Below are positions 35,741 through 46,503 of a DNA stretch of 60,720 nucleotides, piece by piece (the stretch's first letter is position 1; each line of letters starts with the position of its first letter). This DNA comes from Hellea sp. (GTDB lineage Bacteria; Pseudomonadota; Alphaproteobacteria; Caulobacterales; Maricaulaceae): the NCBI GenBank assembly GCA_020627655.1, contig JAHDGM010000012.1:1-60720 (forward strand). The letters are read 5' to 3'. Position numbers and translations under genes: made by a program. The notes under the pieces are model-generated. The model ran no database searches. It was not told where the DNA came from and saw nothing but the letters and a program-made list of their open reading frames with translations.

Positions 35741-36895
35741 TTAACGGCCTAGAGCGGCTTGACGCGCGCGTATATATTGACCGTCACTCATCTCAGTCCA
35801 GCCACGATAAGAATCTCTGGCAGTTTTATAGCTATCATAGATTCGGCGGGTTATTTCATCAGCTTTTTCACCGCTACCAAAATCCTTGACAACCTCATCA
35901 CTAACACGGCCGATCTCGACCATGATATCTTCGCTAAAAAACTGTGGCTCAATACCGTGCTCTAACTTGAGAGTTTGTAAAGCTTTCGCGTTCTCATGGG
36001 TGTATTCACCAAGACTGCTGTCATTTGCTGATTTGCAAGCTGTCTTTATCATGGCTTGCTCTGAGGCCGTAAGCCCGTTCCAAACGTCCAGATTTACGCC
36101 AACAGAAAGAGCTGCTCCAGGCTCATGGAAACCGGGCGCATAATAATAAGGGGCCTCACGGTAAAAACCGAATGCCAGGTCGTTCCAAGGCCCGACCCAT
36201 TCAGTTGCTTGAATAACTCCTGATTGGAGGGCCTGATAAATTTCACCACCAGGCAGACCTTTTGCATTACCACCGAGGCGACGGATAACTTCTCCACCAA
36301 GGCCAGGCATGCGCATCGTCAGGCCTTTAAAGTCCTCAAGTGAATTCATTTTTTTCTTGAACCAACCTCCGGTCTGGTGACCAGTATTACCAGCATGAAA
36401 GGCTTTTATATTAAAACGAGCAGATAACTCATCCCAAAGCTCTTGACCGCCGCCAAATTCGACCCAGCCCATAATTTCAGCGGCAGTCATACCAAGCGGT
36501 ACAGCTGTGAAAAATGAAAACGCCTTGGACTTACCTTGCCAATAATACTCAGCGGCATGATACATATCGGCAGCGCCGGTTGAAGTCGCGTCAAAACACT
36601 GCAAAGCGCCGACAAGTTCACCTGCTGCAAACACTTTTACCTGCAACCGACCATCACTCATATCATGTAGCGCTTTGGCAAATCGAAGAGGCATAATTCC
36701 TAGACCCGGAAAGTCTTTAGGCCAAGAGGTAGCCATTCTAAATTCCTTGATGCCTTTTATTATATTTGGCGCCCCTATGGCTGCGTCATTGGATTTAGAA
36801 GTTACAGGCGTCTTTTTATCCTTACTCAAAACAGCTGTAACACCGCCGCCAGTTGCCAAGGCTGCACCCGCAAGCAGAACATCTCTACGCTTCAT
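35741..36895 (-). CDS. dctP: TRAP transporter substrate-binding protein, TakP-like (2-oxo acid type)
   Basis: A 384-residue periplasmic binding protein. A twin-arginine-like leader (K-R-R-D then a hydrophobic Ala/Gly stretch) suggests Tat export. The mature part has the T-E-W-V-G-P-W-N-D segment near residue 235 and Y-Y-A-P-G-F-H-E-P-G near 256. These match TakP, the alpha-keto-acid TRAP receptor of Rhodobacter sphaeroides; 2-oxo acids are the best guess, but lactate-type ligands are possible. It overlaps the end of bpt by 11 bases. Confidence 0.88.
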   Translation of the reverse strand: MKRRDVLLAGAALATGGGVTAVLSKDKKTPVTSKSNDAAIGAPNIIKGIKEFRMATSWPKDFPGLGIMPLRFAKALHDMSDGRLQVKVFAAGELVGALQCFDATSTGAADMYHAAEYYWQGKSKAFSFFTAVPLGMTAAEIMGWVEFGGGQELWDELSARFNIKAFHAGNTGHQTGGWFKKKMNSLEDFKGLTMRMPGLGGEVIRRLGGNAKGLPGGEIYQALQSGVIQATEWVGPWNDLAFGFYREAPYYYAPGFHEPGAALSVGVNLDVWNGLTASEQAMIKTACKSANDSSLGEYTHENAKALQTLKLEHGIEPQFFSEDIMVEIGRVSDEVVKDFGSGEKADEITRRIYDSYKTARDSYRGWTEMSDGQYIRARQAALGR

Positions 36896-37619
36896 CTATG
36901 CTCTCCATGTCCTGCCAACCATAAACACCAAGAATTTGGCAAGGTCGGTACTTAGCTTTGTAGTCCATTTTAGGACTCTCTTTGACCCAATATCCCAGAT
37001 ATAACCAAGGTTGCTCTTGGGCCTGACAGCGTTCGATGTGATCAAGGATCATGTAATGCCCAAGACTTCGCTTTCTTTCTTCTGGATCAAAGAAACTGTA
37101 TACCATGGAATAACCATCCATAAGCACATCAATAAGAACACAAGCAATAAGCTTGCCGTCGAAATTCCTATATTCAACAATCTGTGTCTCTGCGGCGCAT
37201 TCTTCGACCATCATTTCATAGCGAGCATAATCCATTTCGCTCATCCCGCCGCCCATATGACGCCCTTTGAGGTATCGACTCATTAAATCAAACTGCTCCT
37301 CAGTTGCCAGAGCAGGTGCCAGCGTGGCCGATAAATCTTTATTTTTGCGAACAATGCGCTTCATAGATGTTGTCGGCTGAAAAGCTATTGTGCTGACCCT
37401 GAGTGAACGGCAGGCTTGGCAATCTTCGCAAGCAGGGCGGTACAATACATTTTGCGATCGACGGAAACCTGAATGCGTTAAATAGTTGTTCAAATAGGGA
37501 CCAATAATCGGGTCGAGCTGTGCAAATATCTTCCGTTCCATACGACCCTTAAGATAGGGGCAGGGGGCAGGGATCGTCATGTAAAATTGAAGCTTCTGGG
37601 TATCAATCGGGCGAGTCAC
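36885..37619 (-). CDS. bpt: aspartate/glutamate leucyltransferase (L/F- or R-type transferase of the N-end rule)
   Basis: A 244-residue Bpt/Ate1-family protein that transfers leucine (Bpt) from tRNA to N-terminal Asp or Glu of proteins, marking them for ClpS/ClpAP. Diagnostic features are C-P-Y-L-K-G-R-M-E-R near residue 19, the C-x-x-C-x-A-C-R-S-L-R cysteine cluster near 64-75, Y-S-F-F-D-P-E near 172 and the C-terminal L-G-Y-W-V-K-E-S-P-K-M-x-Y-K. It is sandwiched between the SLC13 gene (5-base gap) and dctP (11-base overlap). Confidence 0.93.
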   Translation of the reverse strand: MTRPIDTQKLQFYMTIPAPCPYLKGRMERKIFAQLDPIIGPYLNNYLTHSGFRRSQNVLYRPACEDCQACRSLRVSTIAFQPTTSMKRIVRKNKDLSATLAPALATEEQFDLMSRYLKGRHMGGGMSEMDYARYEMMVEECAAETQIVEYRNFDGKLIACVLIDVLMDGYSMVYSFFDPEERKRSLGHYMILDHIERCQAQEQPWLYLGYWVKESPKMDYKAKYRPCQILGVYGWQDMESIDEA

Positions 37620-37624
37620 AATAT

Positions 37625-39448
37625 TTAGATATCAAACATTACGGGCAGCATCAAAGAATATGTCAGCCAGATGACTATCACTAGAGGGCCGCCAAATTTC
37701 ACGAAGTCTTTGAATTTGTAACGGCCCGGCCCCAAGACCAAAAGGTTGGTTTGATAGGCAATGGGTGTTGCAAATGAGCAGTTGGCAGCAAAGATCACAG
37801 TTAGGATCATGACTAAAGGGTCGATTTGCGCCTGTTCACTAACTGAAAGGGCAATCGGCGCAAAAATCAAAGCTGTTGCTGTATTGGAGATAATGTTCGT
37901 CATAAGCGCGATCATCAAGAACATAGCGGCAATCATGATTTGATTGCCAAAAGGCATAAAGGCTTCAACGGTTTGTTGGGCCAAAAAGTCTGCACCACCT
38001 GTGTTTTTAAGGGCAATACTCATCGTGAAAGCAGCGCCGATCAGCAAAAATATCTTCATATCCAAAGCTCGAATAGCTTGTCTTATATTCAAGCATCCTG
38101 TCGCAATCATACCCATCGCGCCCGTTAAAGCAGCGATTTCAATGGGCAGTAGACCGGTTGCCGCTGTGAAAATAGTTCCTGCAAATATAAGGCGCGCTGC
38201 CATCGATTTGCGGATATCCGGCAATTCAGATGTAGACCAATCTAACAAAAGCAAATCACGATTAGTTCGGAGATCCCGCATGTTCTTTTCATAGCCAAAG
38301 AGCAGCAGTACATCACCAGCCTCCAATCTGATATCCAGCATACGGCTGCGGATCATGCGTGTTCTGCGCTGTATACCTAAGACCAGACAGCCTGTATTTC
38401 GTCGAAATCCAATCTGCTCAATACTTCGCCCAACCATGCGTGACCCTGGTGCTACCACGGCTTCACTGATAACTATGGCGTCAGAGCTATTGTCACGATA
38501 TGCTCCATCATGAAATCCAGCTATGTTCAGCATGCTTTTGAGATATTGCTCATCAGAGGATAACAGGCTGCGAAGCGATTTACGTGTCGCTGCTACGATT
38601 AATATGTCGTCCGGTTGTAAAGTTTCCTCAAAGGGTGGCAGCAGGCTTGTCTCGCCGCGCTGTATCATACGCACTGTTACGTTTTTAAGGGCAGGGTAAA
38701 GCCCGGCGATAGGGCTAGCGCCATTGAGTGGATGGCTACTGGAAATAGCAATTTGTGCAATATATTGACGTCCAGCCTCGCTCAGTTCGTTTTCAAGCGT
38801 TTTTCGTTCAGGTAGCAAGATAGGTGCAAAAATTACAATATATACAGCGCCTACAGCGGCAAGTATCAAGCCAGGCTTAAACTGTGTGAAGAAACTCAAT
38901 TGCTCACCTGTTTCACCATTTACAAGCAGGTTCGTTGACGATCCGATCAAAGTAGTCATGCCTGCCAAAATACAGATAAAACTGAGCGGCATCATAAGGT
39001 GGGATGTATTACGGCGCATTCGTAGAGCCATGGCCGTCAAAACAGGAATAAACATGACGACGACCGGCGTATTATTCATAAACATTGAAACTGCAAAGGC
39101 TACGAGGAAAACTAAACCGAGTGTTCGCCGGGGTTGTTTTTCAAGTGCGCTATTGATGCGGACTATAGGACCTTCCAGTGCCCCGGTGTGATACATGCCC
39201 TGGCCAACAACTAATAGAGCCATAATTGCTATGAGCGCGGGAGCCGCAAATCCAGATAACAGCCCCTTACTATCTAGTCCATCAGAACCATCGGGCGCGA
39301 AAAAATGAAAGAATATCAAAAATACGACAATTATGCCGACTGAAATACTCTCTATAGAAAACTGTTCGCGGAAATATAGATAAACAGCTATAGCGATGAT
39401 CGCCATAGTCGCCCACATTTGCCATGTGACGGCTATTTCTGCCACCAT
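37625..39448 (-). CDS. SLC13/DASS-type permease with two TrkA-C domains
   Basis: A 607-residue membrane protein of the divalent anion:sodium symporter family. Two hydrophobic halves are split by a cytoplasmic region of about residues 225-400 that carries two RCK/TrkA-C domains, each ending in L-x-x-x-D-[IV]-L. The paired S-N-T signatures expected in the family appear as S-S-T-N-L-L near 172 and S-N-T-A-T near 527. Substrate may be sulfate, a dicarboxylate or another anion; not decidable here. First gene of a seven-gene directon, divergent from the hydroxyisobutyrate-dehydrogenase-like gene. Confidence 0.85.
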   Translation of the reverse strand: MVAEIAVTWQMWATMAIIAIAVYLYFREQFSIESISVGIIVVFLIFFHFFAPDGSDGLDSKGLLSGFAAPALIAIMALLVVGQGMYHTGALEGPIVRINSALEKQPRRTLGLVFLVAFAVSMFMNNTPVVVMFIPVLTAMALRMRRNTSHLMMPLSFICILAGMTTLIGSSTNLLVNGETGEQLSFFTQFKPGLILAAVGAVYIVIFAPILLPERKTLENELSEAGRQYIAQIAISSSHPLNGASPIAGLYPALKNVTVRMIQRGETSLLPPFEETLQPDDILIVAATRKSLRSLLSSDEQYLKSMLNIAGFHDGAYRDNSSDAIVISEAVVAPGSRMVGRSIEQIGFRRNTGCLVLGIQRRTRMIRSRMLDIRLEAGDVLLLFGYEKNMRDLRTNRDLLLLDWSTSELPDIRKSMAARLIFAGTIFTAATGLLPIEIAALTGAMGMIATGCLNIRQAIRALDMKIFLLIGAAFTMSIALKNTGGADFLAQQTVEAFMPFGNQIMIAAMFLMIALMTNIISNTATALIFAPIALSVSEQAQIDPLVMILTVIFAANCSFATPIAYQTNLLVLGPGRYKFKDFVKFGGPLVIVIWLTYSLMLPVMFDI

Positions 39449-39532
39449 TTCAGTTTCCCTCTTTTATATCTTAGCGCTATCATGCAAGGTAAGGAATTCA
39501 AAGGATTATTCGAGAAACCAAAAGGGAAACCA

Positions 39533-40387
39533 ATGATAAAATGCACTTTTCTTGGTTTGGGTGTTATGGGCTATCCAATGGCCGGGCATTTAGCTTCCAA
39601 AGGCTATGATGTTGGTGTCTGGAACAGAACGTATAATAAGGCGCAAGCATGGGCCGCAGAGTATGATGGCAATGCATTTGACAACATTGAAACCGCTGTA
39701 TCAGAAGCAGACTTTGTCATTCTTTGCGTTGGGGATGATCAAGATGTTTATGACGTGGTAGAAGCAGCGTTGCCGCACATGAAACATGGTAGCTTGATTA
39801 TAGATCACACAACAGCTTCAGCAGAGTGCGCTCGCAATTGCGCGATAAAAGCCCAGGATAAAGAAATCGGATTTGTTGATGCTCCTATTTCTGGCGGTGA
39901 AGTCGGGGCCCAAAAAGGTCAACTCACCATTATGTGCGGCGGTAGTCACGAGGACTATCAACGGGCTGAACCTGTCATGTCTGCCTATGCCAAAGCCATG
40001 AAACATATGGGTGAAAGCGGGGCTGGACAGCTCACGAAAATGGTCAATCAAATTTGCATTGCCGGAATATTACAGGGGCTAGCTGAAGGCGTTCATTTTG
40101 CGCAAAAGGCAGGACTGGATGTGTCAGACGTCGTTGAAGCGATCGGGAAAGGCGCGGCTCAAAGTTGGCAAATGGATAATCGCGCCATAACTATGGCTCA
40201 GGACAAATATGACTTTGGTTTTGCTGTCGATTGGATGCGCAAAGATCTGGGAATAGCGCTAAAGACCGCTAAGGCTGTTGGCGCAGACCTCACGCTAACA
40301 AAACTAGTTGATGGCTATTACGCGGATGTACAGGCTATGGGCGGTAATCGGTGGGATACGTCTAGCTTATTAAAGCGTCTGAGCTAA
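39533..40387 (+). CDS. NAD(P)-dependent beta-hydroxyacid dehydrogenase (3-hydroxyisobutyrate dehydrogenase family)
   Basis: A 284-residue protein from the ATG at 39533, preceded by AAAGGG; a longer reading to 39419 adds an unlikely leader. The Rossmann motif G-L-G-V-M-G-Y-P-M-A-G is at residues 7-17. The substrate motif D-A-P-I-S-G-G-E-V-G-A-Q-K-G is near 118-131, and the catalytic Lys is K169 in L-T-K-M-V-N-Q. The family includes 3-hydroxyisobutyrate, tartronate-semialdehyde and succinic-semialdehyde (glyoxylate) reductases; the exact substrate cannot be chosen. It is convergent with hemB, with a 13-base gap. Confidence 0.88.
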   Translation: MIKCTFLGLGVMGYPMAGHLASKGYDVGVWNRTYNKAQAWAAEYDGNAFDNIETAVSEADFVILCVGDDQDVYDVVEAALPHMKHGSLIIDHTTASAECARNCAIKAQDKEIGFVDAPISGGEVGAQKGQLTIMCGGSHEDYQRAEPVMSAYAKAMKHMGESGAGQLTKMVNQICIAGILQGLAEGVHFAQKAGLDVSDVVEAIGKGAAQSWQMDNRAITMAQDKYDFGFAVDWMRKDLGIALKTAKAVGADLTLTKLVDGYYADVQAMGGNRWDTSSLLKRLS

Positions 40388-40400
40388 GACGGACTGAAAC

Positions 40401-41387
<987 letters not shown>

Positions 41388-41493
41388 TAAAAACCTCCAA
41401 TTTCGTGCGTCATAGTGGCTTAGGGGCCGTTTACGCAATGGAAATTTGATCTAGATTAATTTATAATAAGATAAATTGCTTACGAGGCTGGTC

Positions 41494-42720
41494 ATGAAGC
41501 ATGACTATACGAAATATTTTAAAGCTGCAGTGGACGATGTCCGCAATGAAGGACGCTATCGTGTTTTTCAGGATATTCGCCGTATCCGCGGAGATTTTCC
41601 AAAAGCAATCTGGTACAAAGATGACTACTCCGAAAAAGAGATTACAGTCTGGTGTTCCAACGACTATCTTGGCATGGGTCAAAACGAATGCGTAATTGAA
41701 GCCGTAAAATCAGCCGTAGACGCAGCTGGAACTGGATCTGGCGGCACCCGCAATATTGCCGGAACAACGCATTATCATGTACAGCTGGAAAAAGAGCTCG
41801 CAGACCTTCACGCTAAAGACAAAGCCTTAGTTTTCACTTCGGGTTATGTGGCAAACGAAGCTACATTGGGCGTGATGAGTAAAATCCTGCCGGGCCTAAT
41901 CATATTCTCAGATGAAATGAATCATGCCTCGATGATTTCAGGTATTCAACGGGCCCGCTGTGAAAAACAAATTTTCAAGCATAATGATCTGGTTGATCTT
42001 GAAAGCAAACTCAAAGCAGCGCCAGCTGACGCTCCTAAACTGATTGCTTTTGAGAGTGTTTACTCCATGGATGCCGATATCGCGCCGATTAAAGAAATTT
42101 GCGATCTTGCTGATAAATATGGCGCTTTAACATATATAGATGAAGTTCACGCAGTTGGTATGTATGGAAAACGTGGCGGCGGCGTCTGCGAAGCGCGCGG
42201 ACTTTCGGATCGTATTGATATCATTCAAGGCACACTCGCAAAAGCATTTGGTATGATCGGCGGTTATATTGCAGCAGGTGAGGTCATAACAGATGCTGTC
42301 CGCTCTATGGCTTCAGGTTTCATATTCACAACATCAATTCCGCCAAGCACGGCCGCAGGAGCACTGCGCAGCGTCCGCATACTGAAAATTTCAAATGACA
42401 TTCGAGTGCAGCATCAAGAGCGAGCTAATGCCTTAAAGCAGAGGTTCCGCGAGGCCGGCTTCCCATTTATAGACGGCGACACTCATATTGTTCCGTTAAT
42501 GGTCGGTGATCCTGTTAAGTGTAAAGCTATTTCAGACCAGTTGATCGAGGCGTTCGGAATTTATGTTCAGCCTATAAACTATCCCACTGTACCACGGGGA
42601 ACAGAGCGGTTGCGATTCACTCCAAGCCCCTTCCATACAGATGCCATGATGGATGATTTAATGAGCGCTCTGCATAGTATATGGGCTGAGTTTGAACTGA
42701 AACGTCTCGACGTCGCATAA
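41494..42720 (+). CDS. hemA: 5-aminolevulinate synthase
   Basis: PLP enzyme of the alphaproteobacterial C4 route: glycine plus succinyl-CoA to 5-aminolevulinate. It has 408 residues from the ATG at 41494, chosen because GAGG lies 6 bases upstream; a TTG at 41476 is less likely. The substrate region [10 protein letters not shown], the [11 protein letters not shown] motif and the PLP lysine K250 in [10 protein letters not shown] are all present. It is divergent from hemB, the next enzyme, across about 106 bases, so both may share a control region; TATAAT at 41462-41467 is a possible -10 box. Confidence 0.96.
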   Translation: MKHDYTKYFKAAVDDVRNEGRYRVFQDIRRIRGDFPKAIWYKDDYSEKEITVWCSNDYLGMGQNECVIEAVKSAVDAAGTGSGGTRNIAGTTHYHVQLEKELADLHAKDKALVFTSGYVANEATLGVMSKILPGLIIFSDEMNHASMISGIQRARCEKQIFKHNDLVDLESKLKAAPADAPKLIAFESVYSMDADIAPIKEICDLADKYGALTYIDEVHAVGMYGKRGGGVCEARGLSDRIDIIQGTLAKAFGMIGGYIAAGEVITDAVRSMASGFIFTTSIPPSTAAGALRSVRILKISNDIRVQHQERANALKQRFREAGFPFIDGDTHIVPLMVGDPVKCKAISDQLIEAFGIYVQPINYPTVPRGTERLRFTPSPFHTDAMMDDLMSALHSIWAEFELKRLDVA

Positions 42721-42732
42721 ATCACAGATAAT

Positions 42733-42765
42733 GTCGTTTTAGTCATTGCGACTAAGGACTTTTTT
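42733..42765 (+). terminator. intrinsic terminator after hemA
   Basis: TTAGTC (42739-42744) pairs with GACTAA (42750-42755) around ATTGC. An outer GTC/GAC pair and six T residues at 42760-42765 follow. It lies 13 bases after the hemA stop and before glyA. Confidence 0.75.
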
Positions 42766-42801
42766 CAATAACCAACACCGAAAATTTTAGTGGAGTCGGT
42801 C

Positions 42802-44106
42802 ATGACATCAGCGGCCAGTGATAGTGCATTTGCTCACCTTACGGATTATTTTACGCAAAGCTTAGAGGCGCGCGATCCTGAGCTTTTTGCCAGTATGAAA
42901 GATGAACTTGACCGTCAACAACACGAGATTGAACTTATCGCATCAGAGAATATTGTTTCTAAAGCTGTCCTAGAGGCTCAAGGATCAGTTCTGACGAATA
43001 AATATGCCGAAGGCTATCCGGGCAAGCGTTATTATGGCGGGTGTCAGCATGTGGATGTTGCTGAGAATCTTGCCATTGATCGCGCCTGTAAACTCTTTGA
43101 TTGCGAATTTGCCAATGTCCAGCCCAATTCTGGATCACAGGCCAATCAAGGCGTCTTTTTGGCCCTGCTAAAGCCTGGAGATACTATTTTGGGTATGGAC
43201 CTTGCCTCAGGTGGGCACCTGACACATGGCGCGCCGCCAAATATGTCCGGTAAATGGTTCAACGCCATTACTTATGGTGTCACGCGGGACACTCATCTGA
43301 TTGATTATGATCAGGTAGAAGCTCTTGCACTCGAGCATAAACCACAACTTATTATCTGCGGCGGTTCTGCCTATGCCAGGGTGATTGACTTTGCGCGTTT
43401 CCGGGAAATAGCCGATAAAGTGGGGGCCTATTTACATGTCGACATGGCTCACTTTGCTGGACTGGTTGCCGGCGGAACACATCCTAGTCCATTCCCACAC
43501 GCTCATGTCGCAACCACGACGACACATAAAACTCTACGAGGGCCAAGAGGCGGAATGATCCTTACAAATGATGAGACAATTGCCAAAAAGATCAATTCTG
43601 CTGTTTTTCCAGGCCTGCAAGGCGGCCCGCTTATGCACGTCATTGCGGCAAAAGCTGTCGCTTTTGGGGATGCCCTCAAACCTGAGTTTAAAGCTTATAG
43701 CCAGCTTGTAATTGATAACTGCAAGGCCATGTCAGGCGCCCTAGTTGAGGCAGGCTATGCCGTAGTTTCTGGCGGCACAGATACACATCTTGCACTGATC
43801 GATCTTTCACCAAAAGGCGTAAAAGGCAATGCGGCGGAAAAAGCGTTAGGCCGAGCCTATATTACATGCAACAAAAACGGCATCCCTTTTGATAAAGAGA
43901 AGTTCACGGTTACATCTGGCATTCGTGTAGGATCACCTGCCGGAACAACTCGCGGCTTTGGACCCGCTGAATTTAGACAAATCGGCCTGTTAATGGCACG
44001 CGTTTTGGACGCGCTAGTCGATAATCCAAAAGGCGATCCGGCAGTAGAGGCAGCTGTTCGTGAAGAGGTGAAAGCGCTAACTGCAAGATTTCCAATTTAT
44101 AGCTAG
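42802..44106 (+). CDS. glyA: serine hydroxymethyltransferase
   Basis: Interconverts serine and glycine with THF/methylene-THF. It has 434 residues from the ATG at 42802 (GGAG 6 bases upstream; an earlier GTG at 42790 is unlikely). [13 protein letters not shown], the [13 protein letters not shown] region and K243 in [11 protein letters not shown] are intact. In many alphaproteobacteria glyA directly precedes nrdR; here a cytochrome b561 gene stands between. Glycine from the sarcosine oxidase block could be channelled through this enzyme. Confidence 0.97.
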   Translation: MTSAASDSAFAHLTDYFTQSLEARDPELFASMKDELDRQQHEIELIASENIVSKAVLEAQGSVLTNKYAEGYPGKRYYGGCQHVDVAENLAIDRACKLFDCEFANVQPNSGSQANQGVFLALLKPGDTILGMDLASGGHLTHGAPPNMSGKWFNAITYGVTRDTHLIDYDQVEALALEHKPQLIICGGSAYARVIDFARFREIADKVGAYLHVDMAHFAGLVAGGTHPSPFPHAHVATTTTHKTLRGPRGGMILTNDETIAKKINSAVFPGLQGGPLMHVIAAKAVAFGDALKPEFKAYSQLVIDNCKAMSGALVEAGYAVVSGGTDTHLALIDLSPKGVKGNAAEKALGRAYITCNKNGIPFDKEKFTVTSGIRVGSPAGTTRGFGPAEFRQIGLLMARVLDALVDNPKGDPAVEAAVREEVKALTARFPIYS

Positions 44107-44183
44107 TTTTCCAAGCTTAATAGGCTCTTGTTCTCTAAAAGAAGATTCTTATAGTGTGGGCTTCGAAACAAATGGAGCCTGAA

Positions 44184-44744
44184 ATGAGCGCTGATACTAA
44201 GCAGAAGTTTTCAAAACTGACCGTGATTTTGCATTGGACAGTTGCCTTGATCATAATCGGCTTGCTGGTTGTTGGTACATATATGGAAGAAAATGAAGTC
44301 TACTCTTTGTATGACATTCATAAATCCATCGGAATTCTTATATTTGCCATTATATTGATCCGCGTTATCTGGCGCTTGAAAAACGGGTTTCCAAAACCTC
44401 TCGGTAAAGCCAAAGCATGGGAAGTGACTTTGTCAAAAATCGTTCATTGGGTTTTGCTCATTGGGACAATTCTTTTCCCAATATCCGGGATGATGTTATC
44501 CGGTTTAGGCGGACATGGATTGCCGTTATTTGGTATGGAATTAGTAGCTCCGAATTATGTTGACGGGCAGGCAGTTCCAATAAATGCTGATCTCGCTAAA
44601 TTAGGTCACCAAATGCACGGAGCTCTCGCTAAGATTATGATCTTAGCTATCATCTTGCATGTGGCAGGTGCCTTAAAACATGTCTTTGTTTACAAAGATG
44701 GTACGCTGCGCCGTATGCTTGGCGGTAAAATTGAAGCTGACTAA
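44184..44744 (+). CDS. cytochrome b561 (prokaryotic type)
   Basis: A 186-residue inner-membrane di-heme protein with four hydrophobic helices. The start at 44184 follows GGAG by 6 bases. Candidate heme ligands are His in L-H-W near residue 17, H in Y-D-I-H-K-S near 46, and two later His in H-Q-M-H-G-A-L and I-L-H-V-A near the last helix. Members transfer electrons between quinols and diverse partners, including superoxide oxidase activity in the E. coli CybB family. It is placed between glyA and nrdR, 5 bases before the latter. Confidence 0.88.
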   Translation: MSADTKQKFSKLTVILHWTVALIIIGLLVVGTYMEENEVYSLYDIHKSIGILIFAIILIRVIWRLKNGFPKPLGKAKAWEVTLSKIVHWVLLIGTILFPISGMMLSGLGGHGLPLFGMELVAPNYVDGQAVPINADLAKLGHQMHGALAKIMILAIILHVAGALKHVFVYKDGTLRRMLGGKIEAD

Positions 44745-44749
44745 CTCAG

Positions 44750-45220
44750 ATGCGCTGCCCCTTTTGTAATAGCGAAGACACACAAGTCAAAGATAGTCGG
44801 CAGGCCGAAGACGGCTCTGCGGTACGTAGGCGTCGGCTCTGCAACGCTTGTGCTGGCCGCTTTACGACCTTTGAAAGGGTGCAGCTGCGTGAGCTTTATG
44901 TCGTTAAAAAAACAGGACAACGTGTACCTTTTGATCGTCACAAAATGGCAAGATCAATTATGATAGCCATGCAAAAACGCCCTGTGGAACCTGAACGTAT
45001 TGAGCAAATGATTAGTGGTATTATTCGACAGCTCGAAAGTGAAGGCAGTTCCGATATAACTTCCGACCAAATCGGTGAGCTTGTTATGGAAGGCCTAGCT
45101 GGCTTAGATAAAGTAGCCTATGTGAGATATGCCTCAGTATATCGTGATTTCCGCGCAACCGAAGACTTCGAAGCTTTCATTGAAGAACAAAAACTCGTCT
45201 ATAAGGAAGAAGAAGAGTAG
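44750..45220 (+). CDS. nrdR: transcriptional repressor NrdR
   Basis: A 156-residue zinc-ribbon/ATP-cone repressor of ribonucleotide reductase genes. Zinc ligands are C3, C6, C31 and C34. The R-R-R-R-L-C-N-A-C segment and F-T-T-F-E-R-V begin the linker to the ATP-cone domain of about residues 49-139, which senses dATP/ATP. It heads the rib-nusB-thiL cluster. C31-N-A-C34 plus the full length argue for a functional protein. Confidence 0.96.
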   Translation: MRCPFCNSEDTQVKDSRQAEDGSAVRRRRLCNACAGRFTTFERVQLRELYVVKKTGQRVPFDRHKMARSIMIAMQKRPVEPERIEQMISGIIRQLESEGSSDITSDQIGELVMEGLAGLDKVAYVRYASVYRDFRATEDFEAFIEEQKLVYKEEEE

Positions 45221-45222
45221 GC

Positions 45223-45876
45223 GTGACGCGGCCCCGAATTACCTTAAAGCTTGCCACCTCATTGGATGGTAAAATCGCTTTAGCCAATGGCAAATCCAAA
45301 TGGATTACTTCAGATGCTTCGCGCGAAAGAGGGCGGGAGCTTAGAGCGCAGCATGATGCTATCGCAATCGGGTCCAATACGGCTATTATGGATGATCCGC
45401 GCCTAACAGCACGAATAAAAGGCGCCAAAGATCCTATTCGCATCATCTATGATAGCCGTTTACGGCTATCAGAAACTTCAAAACTAGCTCAAAGCGCCAA
45501 TGAAACACCTGTTTGGATTTTCACCCGCTCTTGTTCAGAAACTCGATGTAAGCAACTGAAAAAACTCGAAATTAGAGTATTTCAAATTAGTCACGCAGAT
45601 GGTTTGGACTTAAATGAGAGCTTAGAGGTAATGAGTAAACACGCTGTATCCAGCTTACTCATCGAAGGCGGCGGAACATTGGCGGGGGCTTTTTTGAAAA
45701 CCGGCCTCGTTGATCAAATACACTGGTTTCGCGCCCCTGTTATCATAGGCGGAGATGGCCGAAACTGCATAGGCGATATGAATTTTCAGGCATTGGACAA
45801 TTTACCCCGGTATGCAAGAAGCTCTCATATGATGATTGAGCAGGATAGTTACGACATTCTTGAACGGGTAGAGTAA
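45223..45876 (+). CDS. RibD reductase domain only (5-amino-6-(5-phosphoribosylamino)uracil reductase)
   Basis: A 217-residue protein equal to the C-terminal half of bifunctional RibD. T-L-K-L-A-T-S-L-D-G-K-I-A near residue 7-19, the W-I-T-S segment and the NADPH-binding E-G-G-G-T-L-A-G region near 150 are conserved. The deaminase half, with its zinc motif, is absent: the preceding nrdR stop is 2 bases away. The deaminase must therefore be encoded elsewhere or replaced by another enzyme. GTG start; its stop overlaps the ribE start by 1 base. Confidence 0.88.
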   Translation: MTRPRITLKLATSLDGKIALANGKSKWITSDASRERGRELRAQHDAIAIGSNTAIMDDPRLTARIKGAKDPIRIIYDSRLRLSETSKLAQSANETPVWIFTRSCSETRCKQLKKLEIRVFQISHADGLDLNESLEVMSKHAVSSLLIEGGGTLAGAFLKTGLVDQIHWFRAPVIIGGDGRNCIGDMNFQALDNLPRYARSSHMMIEQDSYDILERVE

Positions 45877-46502
45877 TGTTTACAGGCATTATTACGGATA
45901 TTGGCGTCATAACAGATATCTCCCGGGGATCTGGTAGCGAGTGGGGCGACACGCGCATGACCATACATTGTCAATATGACCAGGACGGGATCGATATTGG
46001 TGCGTCTATTTCCCATTCCGGGGCTTGCATGACCGTTGTCAAAAAGGGCAGCCTCACGGGCCAGTATAAATGTTGGTATAGCTTTGATGTTTCCGATGAA
46101 AGTCTTTCCAAAACCACTATGGGTTCGTGGGAGAAAGGTACACAGGTAAACTTAGAACGTGCTATGACCGCAAAGGATGAGCTAGGCGGACATCTGGTTA
46201 CAGGACATGTTGATGTCACGGGCGAAGTTCTCGAGATTGAAAATATTGCCGGATCGAAACGCCTTAGGTTCCACATGCCCAGTGAAATTGTTCCAGCTGT
46301 TGCGCCAAAAGGATCGATTTGTGTCGACGGCGTGTCCTTAACCGTCAATATGGTTGGCGATGATTGGTTTGAAGTCAATGTAATCCCGCATACGGCGGAA
46401 GTTACCACACTTGGGGATTTACAGATTGGGGACAAAGTAAATCTGGAAATCGATCTCATTGCGCGCTATGTGGCCCGGTATCTAAGTCATATGAAAGCTT
46501 GA
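45876..46502 (+). CDS. ribE: riboflavin synthase, alpha chain
   Basis: A 208-residue riboflavin synthase that dismutates two 6,7-dimethyl-8-ribityllumazines. The start M-F-T-G-I-I and two lumazine-binding repeats are visible: G-A-S-I-S-H-S-G-A-C-M-T-V in the first and G-S-I-C-V-D-G-V-S-L-T-V-N in the second, with G-H-V-D-V between. The family usually carries S-V-x-G-x-C-L-T in repeat one; here Ser-His-Ser-Gly-Ala-Cys keeps the Cys. It is joined to the ribD-like stop by ATG overlap and is 1 base from ribBA. Confidence 0.94.
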   Translation: MFTGIITDIGVITDISRGSGSEWGDTRMTIHCQYDQDGIDIGASISHSGACMTVVKKGSLTGQYKCWYSFDVSDESLSKTTMGSWEKGTQVNLERAMTAKDELGGHLVTGHVDVTGEVLEIENIAGSKRLRFHMPSEIVPAVAPKGSICVDGVSLTVNMVGDDWFEVNVIPHTAEVTTLGDLQIGDKVNLEIDLIARYVARYLSHMKA

Positions 46503-46503
46503 A

